A DNA stretch of 64,000 nucleotides from Photobacterium sp. CCB-ST2H9 (GCF_023151555.2 NZ_CP100425.1:1488001-1552000), one strand, 5' to 3'. Positions 27,221 to 38,281 are shown, counted from the first letter of the stretch. Notes: generated by a model from the sequence alone, not told the origin. A program made the numbers and translations.

Positions 27221-27501
27221 TTAAGTTAATTTGTTGAGTTTAAAGGGATTTATCTGTTCAGGCTCCGATTGGCGGAAACGGTGTTTCCGATCAGGTTTCC
27301 GCTTGACCTTCCGGCTCTCCAGCTTCGTTTCCAGTGCGGAAAACCAGACCGTATCAGCTGGAATCGATATATATTCCCTTAGGATTTATTGCACAGCGGT
27401 TTGTATCGACTATGTAACATCCCAACGAATTAGGGCGGCATATTGGCAGAGGGCATTAAGGTAATTTGGGGAATGACGGGCTGAAGCGCATGTTTCAAAA
27501 G
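27221..27501. other. Intergenic region between fliD and aminopeptidase gene
   Basis: Upstream of the sigma54 promoter, this stretch contains CGGAAAC-GGT-GTTTCCG (27280-27296), a 7-bp inverted repeat with a further TTTCCGC nearby. Its place about 80 bases upstream of the -24 element suits an enhancer site for LafK, but this is inference. No gene is seen. Confidence 0.45.
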
Positions 27502-27531
27502 AAAAACCGGAAACCTTTCAGTTCCCGGTTT
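27502..27531 (-). terminator. Terminator after leucyl aminopeptidase
   Basis: On the - strand AAACCGGGAAC pairs with the later GTTTCCGGTTT through an 11-bp stem with one wobble pair, then a T run. It lies about 55 bases after the aminopeptidase stop codon and separates it from the fliD promoter. Confidence 0.85.
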
Positions 27532-27583
27532 GTTGCAGAAAAGTAACTGGCCGGCATTGAGCAAGCCAGCCAGTTGCGGCGGA

Positions 27584-29391
<1,808 letters not shown>

Positions 29392-29417
29392 AAAAAGCCC
29401 CGAAACCGGGGCTTTTT
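29392..29417 (-). terminator. Terminator after lafA
   Basis: AAAAAGCCCC (29392-29401) pairs with GGGGCTTTTT (29408-29417), loop of six; it gives a T tract on the - strand about 45 bases after the flagellin stop. The symmetry lets it work on both strands. Confidence 0.92.
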
Positions 29418-29462
29418 AAATTGGAGTGACTTAGGTCGATGTTTCTGAGTCTAATCCGGGGA

Positions 29463-30344
29463 TTAGCGCAGCAGAGACATTGCCATGCCAGACAGCTGGT
29501 TAGTTTGAGACAGTACGTTCGTACCGGCTTGCATCAGCATCTGGTTCTTAGTCATGTTTGAAGTTTCTACAGCGAAGTCGGTATCAGTGATACGGCCTTT
29601 CGCAGCAGTGGTGTTCTCAACCATGTTACCCAGGTTAGTGATGGTGTGCTCCAGACGGTTCATGTTCGCACCCAGTGCTGCACGAGCGCCACCGATGGTG
29701 TCCAGAGATGCAGTAATCGCGTCCATTGCTGCACGAGCATTGGTTTGGTTCGTTGCTACTGTTGCACCAGTGTCACCGAAAGTCGTCAGAGATGCGATAG
29801 TACCACCTGCTTGCAGAGCAGTTACCGCTGCACCAACTTTAGTATCGATAGAAGTTGCGAAGCTCAGCTGCTCAGCAGAAGAACCACCGATTTGCAGAAC
29901 GATACCGCCGCCTTTCACACCAGCTGCGTCGAATACAGTCTCACCAGCATACTTAGTGTTTGCCATTACGTTGCCCAGCTCGCTGGTCAGTTCAGTGAAT
30001 TCTGCGTACAGAGCTTCCTGGTCGTTTACTGAGTTTGTACCGTTCGCAGCCTGAGTTGCCAGGTCGTTCATGCGGTACAGGATGTTTGCAGTTTCGTCCA
30101 GTGCACCTTCAACAGTTTGCATCATAGAGATGCCGTCTTGTGAGTTGCGCATTGCAACTGACATGCCACGAGTTTGTGCTTGCAGGCGGCTAGAGATTTG
30201 CAGACCAGCTGCATCGTCAGCAGCAGAGTTGATGCGGTAGCCAGTCGCCAGACGCTCCATGGCTTTGTTCAGCATGTTACCTGTGCCGTTCAGGGTGTTT
30301 TGCGTTACCAGAGATGCGTAGTTGGTGTGCATTGATAGAGCCAT
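29463..30344 (-). CDS. lafA: Lateral flagellin LafA
   Basis: A 293-residue flagellin. Conserved D0/D1 ends are present: N-terminal [15 protein letters not shown] through [20 protein letters not shown], and C-terminal [20 protein letters not shown] then [10 protein letters not shown]. The middle domain is small (about 160-210), typical of lateral rather than polar Vibrio flagellins. It is exported by the type III flagellar apparatus and polymerises into the unsheathed swarming filament. AAGGAG precedes the start. Transcription by sigma28 (LafS) is expected from knowledge, though I find no clean sigma28 box. Confidence 0.95.
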   Translation of the reverse strand: MALSMHTNYASLVTQNTLNGTGNMLNKAMERLATGYRINSAADDAAGLQISSRLQAQTRGMSVAMRNSQDGISMMQTVEGALDETANILYRMNDLATQAANGTNSVNDQEALYAEFTELTSELGNVMANTKYAGETVFDAAGVKGGGIVLQIGGSSAEQLSFATSIDTKVGAAVTALQAGGTIASLTTFGDTGATVATNQTNARAAMDAITASLDTIGGARAALGANMNRLEHTITNLGNMVENTTAAKGRITDTDFAVETSNMTKNQMLMQAGTNVLSQTNQLSGMAMSLLR

Positions 30345-30757
30345 GAAAGTTCTCCTTAGTTATACATCTTCATGTTGGTTTTTTCTGACGCCACACAATT
30401 TCGTATGTTGTTCCGTATGGCTGTCATTCCTACTCGCTAATATGAGGCGGAAAAGGCTCTGAAAAGATTAATCATCGAAGTGAAAAAAAATGATATTTTC
30501 ACATTGGTCGGATGTCTTCACTGGCGTTTTTTCTGAGATAAGTCATTTAGAAACAATCACTTGATTGATTTCTAAAGTTCTAAAGTATCAGGTGAAAAAA
30601 ATAATAAAATGACCTGAATCAGGGAAAATTGTCTCTAGAGTGAATCTGAATTTTTTGGATTGATGAGTTATTGACCGACATTTTTATCCGATCAGACAGG
30701 CAGTTTCGTTCTGTAAAACCGCGGATTTATAAAAAATTATGTTTTGGCGAGATAAAT
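30345..30757. promoter_or_regulatory. Regulatory region upstream of lafA with inverted repeats
   Basis: This 413-base A+T-rich stretch upstream of flagellin holds TTAGAAA...TTTCTAA at 30547-30575 (13 versus 14 bases with a one-base bulge, CAATCA/TGATTG inside) and GTGAAAA...TTTTCAC at 30480-30502. Both may be regulator sites; I could not find a good sigma28 match, so the actual lafA promoter is not assigned. Confidence 0.45.
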
Positions 30758-30790
30758 AAAAAACGCCAGCTGGTGTGGCTGGCGTTTTTT
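30758..30790. terminator. Terminator after the EAL-like gene
   Basis: AAAAAACGCCAGC (30758-30770) pairs perfectly with GCTGGCGTTTTTT (30778-30790). It gives a T tract in both directions and lies 18 bases after the stop codon of the EAL-like gene on the - strand. Confidence 0.92.
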
Positions 30791-30807
30791 TATTTAATTT
30801 GAATTGA

Positions 30808-31614
30808 TTATTTTACAAGTTTTAGTTTCCGGGGGGCAGAAAAGGAAGTCGGAATATCACTGATATAACCAAAATAATATCCGGCACCTAATCGTCTGAA
30901 CCGGATCAGGTCATGTTGAGTGGCAACACGACCAGCTACAAAATCGATGTCGTTTTGCCGGAGAAAGCGGATGACGGGTAACAGACCCTGCTTGAAACTG
31001 GTGTCTTCATTCATCTGGGCCACTTTAATGGCCGCCGGTGACGTTTTTTCCAGCAAAGGCAAATAGGGGGTAGGTAACCGCAGATCAACCCAGACGGCTG
31101 TGCTGGCATCATGCAGCCAGCTGAGTAACTCATTGAGCCGCGTTTGGTTTAAATCGGGCTGAAACAACTGAATACAGGGAACGATATCGCGCATGGCTGA
31201 GCCATGGTAATCATACAGCGCGGCAAGAAACTGATGACCCGGCTCCCAGTTCAGCAGTGTTTCCGCCTGCAGTGGCACAACCAACGGGTTAATCAGGCTG
31301 GGGAGAATGGTTTCCTGCTGAAATTTGATATGTCTGATCGCCAGAAGCAGGCCAAACAGGTCCAGGGCGTAGCGCATCTCATCAGACAAATCGAAACGGT
31401 AGACGCTTTGCTCATTGTTACTGCCGAAACGCAGGGTGAGGTGCTGAAAAGTCACTTCATTGGATTCGGTATGTCGGATGGGCTGGCAGGCATGGCGAAT
31501 ATCATTATGCTGCATCGCCTCTAACAGAATGAAATCATCCGGAGTCCGGGCTGCCTGAATCAGCAGCCCTCTTGTATGTTCGCCTAAGGCGGTGTCGGTA
31601 AACAGCTTAGCCAA
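30808..31614 (-). CDS. Degenerate EAL-domain protein of the laf cluster
   Basis: A 268-residue cytoplasmic protein with the layout of an EAL fold (HACQPIRHTESNEVTFQHLT near residue 37-56, VWVDLRLPTP, AAIKVAQMN, FVAGRVATQHDLIRFRRLGA and GYYFGYIS) but without the catalytic residues: the EAL position reads FQHLTLRF and the VAEGVE glutamates are VAGRVAT. Such degenerate EAL proteins usually bind partners rather than hydrolyse c-di-GMP. It overlaps the flhA end by 8 bases, so it is the last gene of the fliM-flhA operon and is probably a regulator of lateral motility. Confidence 0.65.
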   Translation of the reverse strand: MAKLFTDTALGEHTRGLLIQAARTPDDFILLEAMQHNDIRHACQPIRHTESNEVTFQHLTLRFGSNNEQSVYRFDLSDEMRYALDLFGLLLAIRHIKFQQETILPSLINPLVVPLQAETLLNWEPGHQFLAALYDYHGSAMRDIVPCIQLFQPDLNQTRLNELLSWLHDASTAVWVDLRLPTPYLPLLEKTSPAAIKVAQMNEDTSFKQGLLPVIRFLRQNDIDFVAGRVATQHDLIRFRRLGAGYYFGYISDIPTSFSAPRKLKLVK

Positions 31615-33700
31615 GGTTTCCTACCACGTTGATTTGCTTATGCTCTGGAATCTCATTATATGACAAGACAGCCAGACCTTGCGCAAATGTACGCGCATAA
31701 CGTGACAGAAGTGGACGAAGTTGCGGCATAACAAGCAAAACAGGCGGCATATTCTGTTGCTTCAGCTGCTGTTTCACCAGTGGCAGATTCTGCTGGAATT
31801 GCTGGAGAATATTTGGCTCCACCGGGAAACTGTCCAGAACGACCTGGCCATTTGCCTGTGCTTGCTGCAGGGATTGCAGCAGGATTTGTTCAAGATCATC
31901 AGCCAGTGTATAGACGTTCAGATCTTTCCGGTCACCATTAATCAGGTTCACCAGCGTCCGGCGCAGGCTGCAACGAACATCGGCAGCCAGCAGAATCGGG
32001 TCTTTGGTGTTTTCAACGCTGTCCAGCATGGTATTCGCAATGGTGCGGATGTCTTTCACCGGCACCTGATCCTGCAGTAAGTGGCGGAATACTTTTAATT
32101 GCTGTGCCGGAGTAATGGCATTGCCCAGAGCTTCAGCCAGTTTCGGCGCTTGCGATGCCAGACGCTGCATCATGTTTTCTACATCATCATGCGTAAACAG
32201 ATCAGCGAGATTGTTCTTCATGATTTTGCTCAGGTGAGTTGCGATCACGGTTGCATCGTCAATCACCTGATATCCCATGTTCAGGGCTTTAGCCTTGTCG
32301 CTTGGTTCAATCCAGACGGCCGGCAGCTGGTAAGCCGGATCGGTACCCAGAATACCGTCAATCTCACCGTAGGTTTCACCAACGGCAATCGCCATCAGAC
32401 GATCCGGCTCGATTTCACCCTGTTCAATAATTTCACCGTGGACTGCAATGGTGTACTGATTCGGACGAAGGCTGAGATTATCCTGAATACTGACTTCAGG
32501 CAGCAGGTAACCCACCTGTTCTGACAGGGTTTTCCGGATCCCACGGATGCGCTGGGTCAGTGGTGCGCCCTGATCTTTATTGACCAGATGGACCAGACGG
32601 AAGCCCAACTGCAGTGACAGACTGTGAATGTGCGGGATGTCTTCCCAGCCAAGTGCCTGCTCACTTTCACGGCGCATCGCATGGCTTAACTGCTCGACCT
32701 GATCGAGTTGCTCATCATGCTGAGGCGATTTGGCCTGACGCCATCCGGCATAGCCGAGGACAGCGGCGAATGCGTAAAACGCCAGATGCGGCATGCCTGG
32801 TACGCTGCCGACAATTGCCATAATGGCTGCAGCGATAAAGAGGGTTGCAGGCGTAGCCAACAGCTGGTTGCGCATGGCATCTGCCATGTCATCATCACTG
32901 TCATTGATGCGGGTAACGATGATGGCTGCAGAGGTTGCCAGCAACAGAGATGGGATCTGAGCAACCAGACCGTCACCGATGGTCAGCAGGGCAAAAGTTT
33001 TAAACGCTTCGGCTGCGGTCATGTCGTATTCGAACACGCCGATGCTGACACCACCAATAATATTGATGAACAGAATCAGCAGGCCGGCAATCGCATCACC
33101 CCGGACGAATTTGGATGCACCGTCCATTGAGCCGTAGAAGTCGGCTTCGTTGGCGACTTCTTTCCGGCGCAGCTTGGCGCGTTCCTGATCGATCAGACCG
33201 GCGTTGAGATCGGCATCGATGGCCATCTGCTTACCGGGCAGGGCGTCCAGTGTAAAGCGAGCGGCCACTTCGGAAATTCGTTCGCCACCTTTGGTAATCA
33301 CGACAAAGTTAATGATCATCAGGATGACGAACACAACCATACCGACGACATAGTTACCGCCGATCACGACTTCACCGAAGGCCTGAATGACCTTACCGGC
33401 AGCATCGCCGCCCTGATGACCTTCCAGCAGGACGACGCGGGTCGACGCAACGTTCAGTGTCAGGCGGAGCAGGGTGGCAACCAGGAGAATGGTCGGAAAT
33501 ACGGAGAAATCCAGCGGTCGTTTTGCCGTGGTGCTGACCAGCAGCACCATGATTGCCAGCACAATGTTGAACGTAAACATGGCGTCCAGCAGCATGGGCG
33601 GCAAAGGCAACATGACCATCGCCAGTATCATGAGCAGCGCAGCAGGAATGCTGATATAGCTGCGCTTAAAATGGTTCAGTTGAGGTAGCCGGTTTAGCAT
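31607..33700 (-). CDS. flhA: Flagellar export gate protein FlhA (lateral)
   Basis: A 697-residue FlhA: about eight membrane spans in residues 20-310 with the FHIPEP-family signature VITKGGERISEVAARFTLDA, split over about 145-165, and a large cytosolic chaperone-docking domain. It is the proton-coupled gate of flagellar type III export. It lies 21 bases after flhB and overlaps the EAL-like gene. This is the lateral copy judging from its neighbours. Confidence 0.94.
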   Translation of the reverse strand: MLNRLPQLNHFKRSYISIPAALLMILAMVMLPLPPMLLDAMFTFNIVLAIMVLLVSTTAKRPLDFSVFPTILLVATLLRLTLNVASTRVVLLEGHQGGDAAGKVIQAFGEVVIGGNYVVGMVVFVILMIINFVVITKGGERISEVAARFTLDALPGKQMAIDADLNAGLIDQERAKLRRKEVANEADFYGSMDGASKFVRGDAIAGLLILFINIIGGVSIGVFEYDMTAAEAFKTFALLTIGDGLVAQIPSLLLATSAAIIVTRINDSDDDMADAMRNQLLATPATLFIAAAIMAIVGSVPGMPHLAFYAFAAVLGYAGWRQAKSPQHDEQLDQVEQLSHAMRRESEQALGWEDIPHIHSLSLQLGFRLVHLVNKDQGAPLTQRIRGIRKTLSEQVGYLLPEVSIQDNLSLRPNQYTIAVHGEIIEQGEIEPDRLMAIAVGETYGEIDGILGTDPAYQLPAVWIEPSDKAKALNMGYQVIDDATVIATHLSKIMKNNLADLFTHDDVENMMQRLASQAPKLAEALGNAITPAQQLKVFRHLLQDQVPVKDIRTIANTMLDSVENTKDPILLAADVRCSLRRTLVNLINGDRKDLNVYTLADDLEQILLQSLQQAQANGQVVLDSFPVEPNILQQFQQNLPLVKQQLKQQNMPPVLLVMPQLRPLLSRYARTFAQGLAVLSYNEIPEHKQINVVGNLG

Positions 33701-33721
33701 GGGTTTGATCTCTCTCCTGCC

Positions 33722-34849
33722 TTAATACTGTAAGTGGCGTGGGATAACAAAAGTCGGTAATGGCTGTGGCTGCCCGCCTTTGCCGGTACGGAAGGCTTTC
33801 AGCTGCATGACATAAGTCAGAATATGTGCCACGGCGATATACAACTGGCTCGGCACGGCCTGTTCCAGCTGCGTGGTATGGTAAATGGCCCGTGTTAACG
33901 GAGGCGAGTTCAGCACTTCGACATTGTTTTCACGGGCGATGCGCTGAATATGCTGGGCCATTTCATCAACCCCCTTCGCGACAACAAAGGGCGCGTCATA
34001 CATTGCCGGATCGTATTTGATAGCAACGGCGTAGTGCGTCGGGTTGGTGATGACGACATCGGCCTGCGGCACCGTCTTCTCCACTTTTCGCCGGGCGAAC
34101 TGCTGCTGAATCTGACGAATCCGTTGTTTTACCTCCGGGCGGCCTTCGCTGTTTTTAAATTCTTCTTTGATCTCCTGCTTGGTCATTTTCAGTTGCTTCA
34201 TGTGCTCCCAGCGTTGATAGGGAACATCCAGCAGACCGAAGACAAGCAGGGCAACACCCATGATAAGAACGCCGTCGAACAGGATTTGCATAATGGCGAC
34301 CACGCCCTGACGCAGCGGCTGGTTTTGCATGGCCAGCAGCTCAGCCAGATGAGCATCCAGATACAGATAAAGCAGCATCAGCAGCACAGTGACTTTCAGC
34401 GACGATTTCAGCAGCTCAACCAGCGAGCGGGTTGAAAACATACGCTTGATACCTGACAGCGGACTGATTTTTGAAAGCTTAGGCATCACGCCTGCCGGAT
34501 AAAACAGCCAGCCGCCCAGGAGCAGGCTGCCGCCTATCGCGGCCAGTAGAATCACCATGAACAGCGGCAGCAGCAACTCGATCACAATGGCCAGACTCTG
34601 GCCCACGTGTTCAATTCCCTGCCAGGGCGACTGCAGATCATCACGGGTCAGCTGCATATTGAAACGGAAGACGCCGCTCATGGCGTCCCAGATGGTGCTG
34701 ATCTGAATTGAAAAGAAATAGACCACAACCAGGAAAATCACCGCAGCAGTCAGATCTTTCGCACGGGGAATTTGCCCCTGCTCCCGTGCTTTGCGGATTT
34801 TCTGGGGCGTGGCCTTTTCTGTTTTGTCCTGAGTACTCTGATCACTCAT
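33722..34849 (-). CDS. flhB: Flagellar export switch protein FlhB (lateral)
   Basis: A 375-residue FlhB with N-terminal EKATPQKIRKAREQGQIPRA, four membrane spans (about 30-215) and the cytosolic autocleavage site NPTH in VITNPTHYAVAIKYD (about residue 268). Cleavage switches export from rod/hook to filament substrates with FliK. ATGA overlap with fliR. Confidence 0.94.
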   Translation of the reverse strand: MSDQSTQDKTEKATPQKIRKAREQGQIPRAKDLTAAVIFLVVVYFFSIQISTIWDAMSGVFRFNMQLTRDDLQSPWQGIEHVGQSLAIVIELLLPLFMVILLAAIGGSLLLGGWLFYPAGVMPKLSKISPLSGIKRMFSTRSLVELLKSSLKVTVLLMLLYLYLDAHLAELLAMQNQPLRQGVVAIMQILFDGVLIMGVALLVFGLLDVPYQRWEHMKQLKMTKQEIKEEFKNSEGRPEVKQRIRQIQQQFARRKVEKTVPQADVVITNPTHYAVAIKYDPAMYDAPFVVAKGVDEMAQHIQRIARENNVEVLNSPPLTRAIYHTTQLEQAVPSQLYIAVAHILTYVMQLKAFRTGKGGQPQPLPTFVIPRHLQY

Positions 34850-35625
34850 ATGCCGTTTCCTGCGACGTAGCTGGTCAGTGCCTGCAAAGTGGTATGAACA
34901 AATTGGGTGTATCGTGTCGGGACGCCGCTGATTGCAATCAGCATGCTGAACAGACCCAGTAACATCGTCATCGGGAAGCCCAGCGCGTAAACGTTCAGGC
35001 TCGGTGCGGCACGGTTCATCACACCAAAGCTGATGTTTGCCAGCAGCATCGAAATAATGGCCGGTAATGCCAGTGCCAGCGCGGAAGCAAACATCCAGCT
35101 GGCCATGGAAATGACCTGTTGAAGTGTGGCTTCACTAATCCCGGAGCCGACCGGCCAGACATGGAAACTCTGAACCAGAATATCAATCACCACTAAATGA
35201 CCGTCCAGGGCCAGAAACAGCAGGGTGCTGAACATCAGGAACATCCGGCCCAGCAGCGCAACAGACATGCCGTTTACCGGATCATTCATGATGGCCATAC
35301 TCAGGCCCATCTGCATGGAAACAATCTGGCCCAGCATGGTCATGGTGGTGAAGAGCAGATGCAGGATAAAGCCGAAAAAGACCCCCCAGATCGCTTGTTC
35401 AAACGCCAGTACCAGTGCTTTGAGTGACAGGGGATCGACTGCAGGCATCGCCGGCATGAGAGGCGCAATCAGGATACTGATGGACAGGGCAAACAGCAGA
35501 CGCACCCAAAGCGGAATGGCGCCATCGCCGAAGAAAGGCATGGCAACAAATGCGGCCCCCAGACGGAAAAATGGCCACCAGACTTGCCCGAGCCAGGCTG
35601 TGATTTGCGCGAAAGTGACATCCAT
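34846..35625 (-). CDS. fliR: Flagellar export protein FliR (lateral)
   Basis: A 259-residue polytopic membrane protein with about six spans; FFRLGAAFVAMPFFG and GQIVSMQMGLSMAIMNDPVN match FliR. It forms the export gate core with FliP and FliQ. It abuts fliQ (one shared base) and overlaps flhB by four bases. Confidence 0.93.
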   Translation of the reverse strand: MDVTFAQITAWLGQVWWPFFRLGAAFVAMPFFGDGAIPLWVRLLFALSISILIAPLMPAMPAVDPLSLKALVLAFEQAIWGVFFGFILHLLFTTMTMLGQIVSMQMGLSMAIMNDPVNGMSVALLGRMFLMFSTLLFLALDGHLVVIDILVQSFHVWPVGSGISEATLQQVISMASWMFASALALALPAIISMLLANISFGVMNRAAPSLNVYALGFPMTMLLGLFSMLIAISGVPTRYTQFVHTTLQALTSYVAGNGI

Positions 35626-35894
35626 CAGCCAATCATTCCCGGAATGTTGTGAAACAACTGCGTAAACAGGTCAATCAGTTTTCTGAGCATCCAGTGACCG
35701 GCAAAAATGACCATCAGCAGAGTGACCAGCAAGCGGGGCAGAAAGCTGAGGGTCTGTTCATTGATTTGGGTCGCGGCCTGAAAGACCGCAATGACCAGAC
35801 CAACCAGCAGGCCGGGCACGACCAGCACCATCACAATGGTGATGATCATCCAGACAGCATTTGAAAACAGGGTGACGACGAGTTCCGGTGTCAT
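35625..35894 (-). CDS. fliQ: Flagellar export protein FliQ (lateral)
   Basis: An 89-residue protein with two membrane spans (about 14-38 and 53-74) and the family phrases VVPGLLVGLVIAVFQAATQI and NEQTLSFLPRLL. Core export gate subunit. Lies ten bases after fliP. Confidence 0.93.
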   Translation of the reverse strand: MTPELVVTLFSNAVWMIITIVMVLVVPGLLVGLVIAVFQAATQINEQTLSFLPRLLVTLLMVIFAGHWMLRKLIDLFTQLFHNIPGMIG

Positions 35895-35904
35895 GGTTTT
35901 TCTC

Positions 35905-36681
35905 CTAGCCGAAACTTGCCGACAGTGTGCCGACTGTCATGGTCCAGCCATCGGCCAGAACAAATACGACCAGTTTAAAAGGCAGCGAAATAATCAGTGG
36001 TGAAAGCATCATCATCCCCATGGCCATCAGCACACTGGCCACAACCAGGTCGATGATGAGAAACGGAATGAACAGCATAAAACCAATCTGAAAGGCTGTT
36101 TTCAGCTCGCTGATCACAAAGGCCGGCAGCACCACGGCAAAGGACAGATCTTCTGCTTTCTGATCCAGAGGCTCGTTTGCAATATGCAGCATCTGCTCAA
36201 GAGACGTTTGCTGGGTTTGTCTGAGCATGAAATCCTTGACGGGTTTTTCTGCCACAGAGAAAGCTTCCATCAGCGTGATCTGACCTGCGTCATAGGGCTT
36301 GAAGGCGTGTTCATACACATCAGTCCATACCGGACGCATAATGAGTAGCGTCAGCGCCAGCGCAATCCCCACCAGTACCCGGTTTGGCGGACTCTGCTGC
36401 AGGCCGAGGGCCTGACGCAGAATGGCCAGTACAATAATGATGCGAGTAAAGCTGGTTGCCATCAGCAGAAATGCAGGCAGTAAACTCAGTGCCGTCATCA
36501 GGAGCAGCACTTGAAGCTTGACACTGTATTCCTGATTAGAGGTGCCGTCTGAAACTGTCATCAGCGTCAGGCCACCCGTATCAGAAGCGAATGCCGGGTG
36601 TGAAGAAAGCGTCAATATCAGAAAACCGGCTAAGGATAGCCCGCCGGCGCGGGCTAAAACACGACAGAGACTGCGGAGCAT
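35905..36681 (-). CDS. fliP: Flagellar export protein FliP (lateral)
   Basis: A 258-residue FliP with a signal peptide (about 1-32, ending AFA) and four membrane spans. Signature stretches are FLLMATSFTRIIIVLAILRQ and FIPFLIIDLVVASVLMAMGM. Forms the core of the export gate with FliQ and FliR. Starts two bases after fliN. Confidence 0.94.
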   Translation of the reverse strand: MLRSLCRVLARAGGLSLAGFLILTLSSHPAFASDTGGLTLMTVSDGTSNQEYSVKLQVLLLMTALSLLPAFLLMATSFTRIIIVLAILRQALGLQQSPPNRVLVGIALALTLLIMRPVWTDVYEHAFKPYDAGQITLMEAFSVAEKPVKDFMLRQTQQTSLEQMLHIANEPLDQKAEDLSFAVVLPAFVISELKTAFQIGFMLFIPFLIIDLVVASVLMAMGMMMLSPLIISLPFKLVVFVLADGWTMTVGTLSASFG

Positions 36682-36683
36682 TA

Positions 36684-37094
36684 TCAGGATTCCACGGAGT
36701 TAAGCGGTGAGTCCACGATATCAATCAGACGCAGGCCGTATTTGTCATTGACCACAACGACTTCAGCGTGGCCCATCAGAGAACCGTTCACTTTGACGTC
36801 CAGTGGTTCACCATTGAGCTTGTCCAGTTCAATCACGCTGCCTTCACCGGCTTTCATCAGTTCGCCGAGAGAGACTTCGGTGCTGGAAACTTCCAGTGTG
36901 ACCGTGACAGGAATTTTCTTGAAGAAATTAATATCTCTGGACGGTACTTCATCGTAAGGGATGAAAGGGGAGGCAGTACCGGATTCCTGACTGGCTTCAA
37001 CGTCATCATCCAGCTGATCCAGATCCAGATCATCAAAGTTCAGATCGTCTTCGCTGAATGCGTTTACGTCAGTCATCTCATTCAAATCGGTCAT
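36684..37094 (-). CDS. fliN: Flagellar motor switch protein FliN (lateral)
   Basis: A 136-residue FliN: an acidic N-terminal tail (DDLNFDDLDLDQLDDDVEAS) and a SPOA domain (about 58-130) with PVTVTLEVSSTEVSLGEL and NGSLMGHAEVVVVNDKYGLR. Part of the C-ring. AGGA lies seven bases upstream of the ATG; 18 bases after fliM. Confidence 0.93.
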   Translation of the reverse strand: MTDLNEMTDVNAFSEDDLNFDDLDLDQLDDDVEASQESGTASPFIPYDEVPSRDINFFKKIPVTVTLEVSSTEVSLGELMKAGEGSVIELDKLNGEPLDVKVNGSLMGHAEVVVVNDKYGLRLIDIVDSPLNSVES

Positions 37095-37112
37095 TTTGGG
37101 GTCCTGTGTAGT

Positions 37113-37928
37113 TTATTTATCATTTAGAATCAGAACGAGTTGGCCATCTTTGTCGGCCACGCATCCGTTAAATAAATGCTCCTGGCCAATACGAACCGGA
37201 ACATTAGTGAGCAGATCGATATTCAATACGTCATCAGGACGCAGTTTGAGTACATCGTCTAAAGGCATTTTTTTCTGGCAAAGGGTGGCGTGAAGAGTCA
37301 CCGGCGTGCTTTCCAGTACTTTGCGGAAACCTTCGTCTAACTGGTCATTGGTATGAATGGCCATGTCATCCATCAGAGACTGCAACATGGTTTCATCCAG
37401 GTAGAGGGTAAAGTCAGCGGATTTTTTACGGTAACTGACTGTGAAGGTGGCCAGCAGCCCAATGCCATGACGCATCGCATCATCTGTCATTGTCCATTGC
37501 CCGCTCTCTGCAATCAGTGCACACAGACGTTCCAGCAGTCGCTGCTGTAAACGCAGGTCACTGGCAGTCAGTTTGTTTGAAGCATCGCTGATATGACTGC
37601 GGTCGATATCGGCGTTATAGAACTTGTCCGACAGCGCCAGAAGCATACTGATATCCAACTGAGCCTGAACCATGCCGCCAGTCTGATGGCGGATGACAGA
37701 AGCGTGCTCATCAAGATCGGCTGGTTGTCTGCTGGCCAGCTGAATATCCGATAGTCTGAAGCTCAGGTTTTTGTCTTTCACCCAGCGTTGTAGATCCTGA
37801 GTGATTGACGAATCTGCCTGCGAGAAAGTTTTTTGTAATTCTTCCCGAATGACATGAATAGGGCGCCCTAAATGTTCAACATTCAGTTTGGGGAAATGTT
37901 GAGCACTGTTTAACTCAATTTTTTTCAT
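37113..37928 (-). CDS. fliM: Flagellar motor switch protein FliM (lateral, short)
   Basis: A 271-residue C-ring protein, shorter than polar FliM (about 330-360). The middle CheC-like part and the C-terminal SPOA domain (about 195-265, PVTLHATLCQKKMPLDDVLK) are present. The N-terminal LSQDEIDALL-type CheY-binding peptide of polar FliM is absent; the protein begins MKKIELNSAQHFPKLNVEHL. First gene of the fliM-flhA operon, divergent from motY across 511 bases. Lateral assignment rests on context and on this short form. Confidence 0.88.
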   Translation of the reverse strand: MKKIELNSAQHFPKLNVEHLGRPIHVIREELQKTFSQADSSITQDLQRWVKDKNLSFRLSDIQLASRQPADLDEHASVIRHQTGGMVQAQLDISMLLALSDKFYNADIDRSHISDASNKLTASDLRLQQRLLERLCALIAESGQWTMTDDAMRHGIGLLATFTVSYRKKSADFTLYLDETMLQSLMDDMAIHTNDQLDEGFRKVLESTPVTLHATLCQKKMPLDDVLKLRPDDVLNIDLLTNVPVRIGQEHLFNGCVADKDGQLVLILNDK

Positions 37929-38237
37929 ATGGCATATCCGTCAGAACTCATATGCAACAAATTAAGGTTGCGATTGTTATTTACTTCGAATTGGCTTTAA
38001 CCACTATTAGTTCCGCTAAGTCTAGCCTGAGCTAATTCTTGTGTTTTAGTTATTGATTTTAAATTTGTGATGTTAGTCCACATGTTGATTATAACTTCAT
38101 ATACAGGGTTTTCTTATATATGAATTGATGAGACTTTTATGCCCGCTTTAAAAAGACGCACTATTTTATTCATTTGATATTGCTCTCAAGTTGCTGTTTT
38201 TGAAGCTATATCAAGTTAAATCAAACAGTGGGAGCAA
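37929..38237. other. Divergent intergenic region, fliM side
   Basis: A+T-rich and without a gene. No sequence with the GG-N10-GC spacing of a sigma54 promoter is found in either direction between fliM and motY, so these early laf operons are probably started by sigma70 with an activator. Confidence 0.5.
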
Positions 38238-38281
38238 TGTCATGTCTGTGTCAATTTAGTGTCATTGGTGCGTCAAATATA
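38238..38281 (+). promoter_or_regulatory. Four 11-bp direct repeats resembling a Pho box array
   Basis: TGTCA occurs at 38238, 38249 and 38260 and CGTCA at 38271, each exactly 11 bases apart and followed by T or A. This is the period and core word of tandem PhoB boxes (CTGTCAT plus four A+T-rich bases). TATAAA at 38278-38283 could be the -10 element. It lies about 160 bases before motY and 310 bases from fliM. Binding by PhoB or another OmpR-family regulator is inference. Confidence 0.65.
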
